The notes beneath the pieces were generated by a model. It searched no databases. It had not been told where the DNA came from and saw only the letters and a list, made by a program, of their open reading frames with translations. Source: Candidatus Peregrinibacteria bacterium CG_4_10_14_0_2_um_filter_43_11 (GTDB taxonomy: Bacteria; Patescibacteriota; Gracilibacteria; UM-FILTER-43-11). Taken from it: a stretch of DNA of 12,515 nucleotides. The DNA lies in the NCBI GenBank assembly GCA_002792495.1, contig PFOK01000100.1, positions 1,560-14,074 of the forward strand, read 5' to 3'. Of this stretch, positions 12,474 to 12,515 are shown one piece after another. The translations under genes were made by a program, and so were the position numbers. Each line of letters opens with the position of its first letter. The stretch's first letter is position 1.

Positions 12474-12515
12474 CTAACTACTAACTACTAACTACTAACT
12501 ACTAACTACTAACTA
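12474..12515. repeat. 7-bp tandem repeat CTAACTA
   Basis: Six perfect copies of CTAACTA run to the end of the window and probably continue beyond it. It directly follows the 15-bp repeat. The reverse strand reads TAGTTAG and so places TAG stops in all three frames. No function can be assigned. Confidence 0.9.

Noticed and set aside
12429..12515. CRISPR array
   Set aside because: The repeats are 15 bp and 7 bp with no unique spacers and no cas genes; they are simple tandem repeats.
1..12515. Gracilibacteria-type genetic code with TGA as glycine
   Set aside because: No recognised gene has an internal TGA, and conserved proteins are full length under the standard code.

Overview
The window looks like a chromosomal piece from an uncultivated small-genome bacterium of the Patescibacteria (CPR) type, perhaps near Peregrinibacteria. 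The reasons are a reduced type IV pilus (T4P) cluster with a short PilB/GspE ATPase, very weak or missing Shine-Dalgarno sites, promoters abutting start codons, small orphan membrane proteins, and a large charged helical protein with no family I recognise. This is inference from gene content and style; no rRNA or other taxonomic marker is present. The standard genetic code fits, because every recognised protein reads through without an internal TGA. All ten host genes whose ends are visible stop in TAA or TAG; only the two transposase frames stop in TGA.

Region 1 (1-5435) is a divergent T4P or pseudopilus locus. Leftward from a good promoter at 1769-1741 run a PilV-like pseudopilin (1256-1717) and a second pseudopilin (start 1191, running off the left edge) whose exposed part is an NHL-type beta-propeller. 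The second gene starts with GTG and is open at the edge. Rightward from a sigma-70-like promoter (2015-2048) run a pilB/gspE ATPase, a FimT/GspH-like pseudopilin with a TTG start, and a pilC/gspF inner-membrane platform. The ATPase would power assembly at the platform, and the three pseudopilins would form the tip or minor components. A prepilin peptidase, PilT, PilM/N/O and secretin are not in the window. Between the divergent promoters lie a 91-bp nested palindrome (MITE-like) and one copy of a 46-nt repeat.

Region 2 (5435-6597) is an IS630-family insertion sequence. It has imperfect 28-bp terminal inverted repeats, a TA target duplication in a CTAG site, a hairpin before the transposase gene, and a transposase split over two frames joined at an A8 tract. 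It landed exactly on the pilC stop codon and left that codon intact.

Region 3 (6598-7226) holds a short 15-bp-period repeat, a 157-aa orphan gene, the second copy of the 46-nt repeat and a terminator-like hairpin. Region 4 (7227-8883) has a Trm9-like SAM methyltransferase with a promoter that predicts a leaderless mRNA, a 60-nt inverted repeat, and a WecG/TagA-family glycosyltransferase. Region 5 (8884-10303) has two tandem paralogous membrane proteins with bacterial PH domains. Region 6 (10304-12515) has another repeat module, a promoter sharing 15 bp with that of pilB, a 673-aa charged helical protein with a 90-residue internal duplication, and a tail of 15-bp and 7-bp tandem repeats that reaches the window edge.

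No tRNA, rRNA or CRISPR array was recognised. The most unusual items are the pseudopilin-NHL fusion, the paired 46-nt repeat, the nested palindrome, and the repeat modules that sit right after stop codons.
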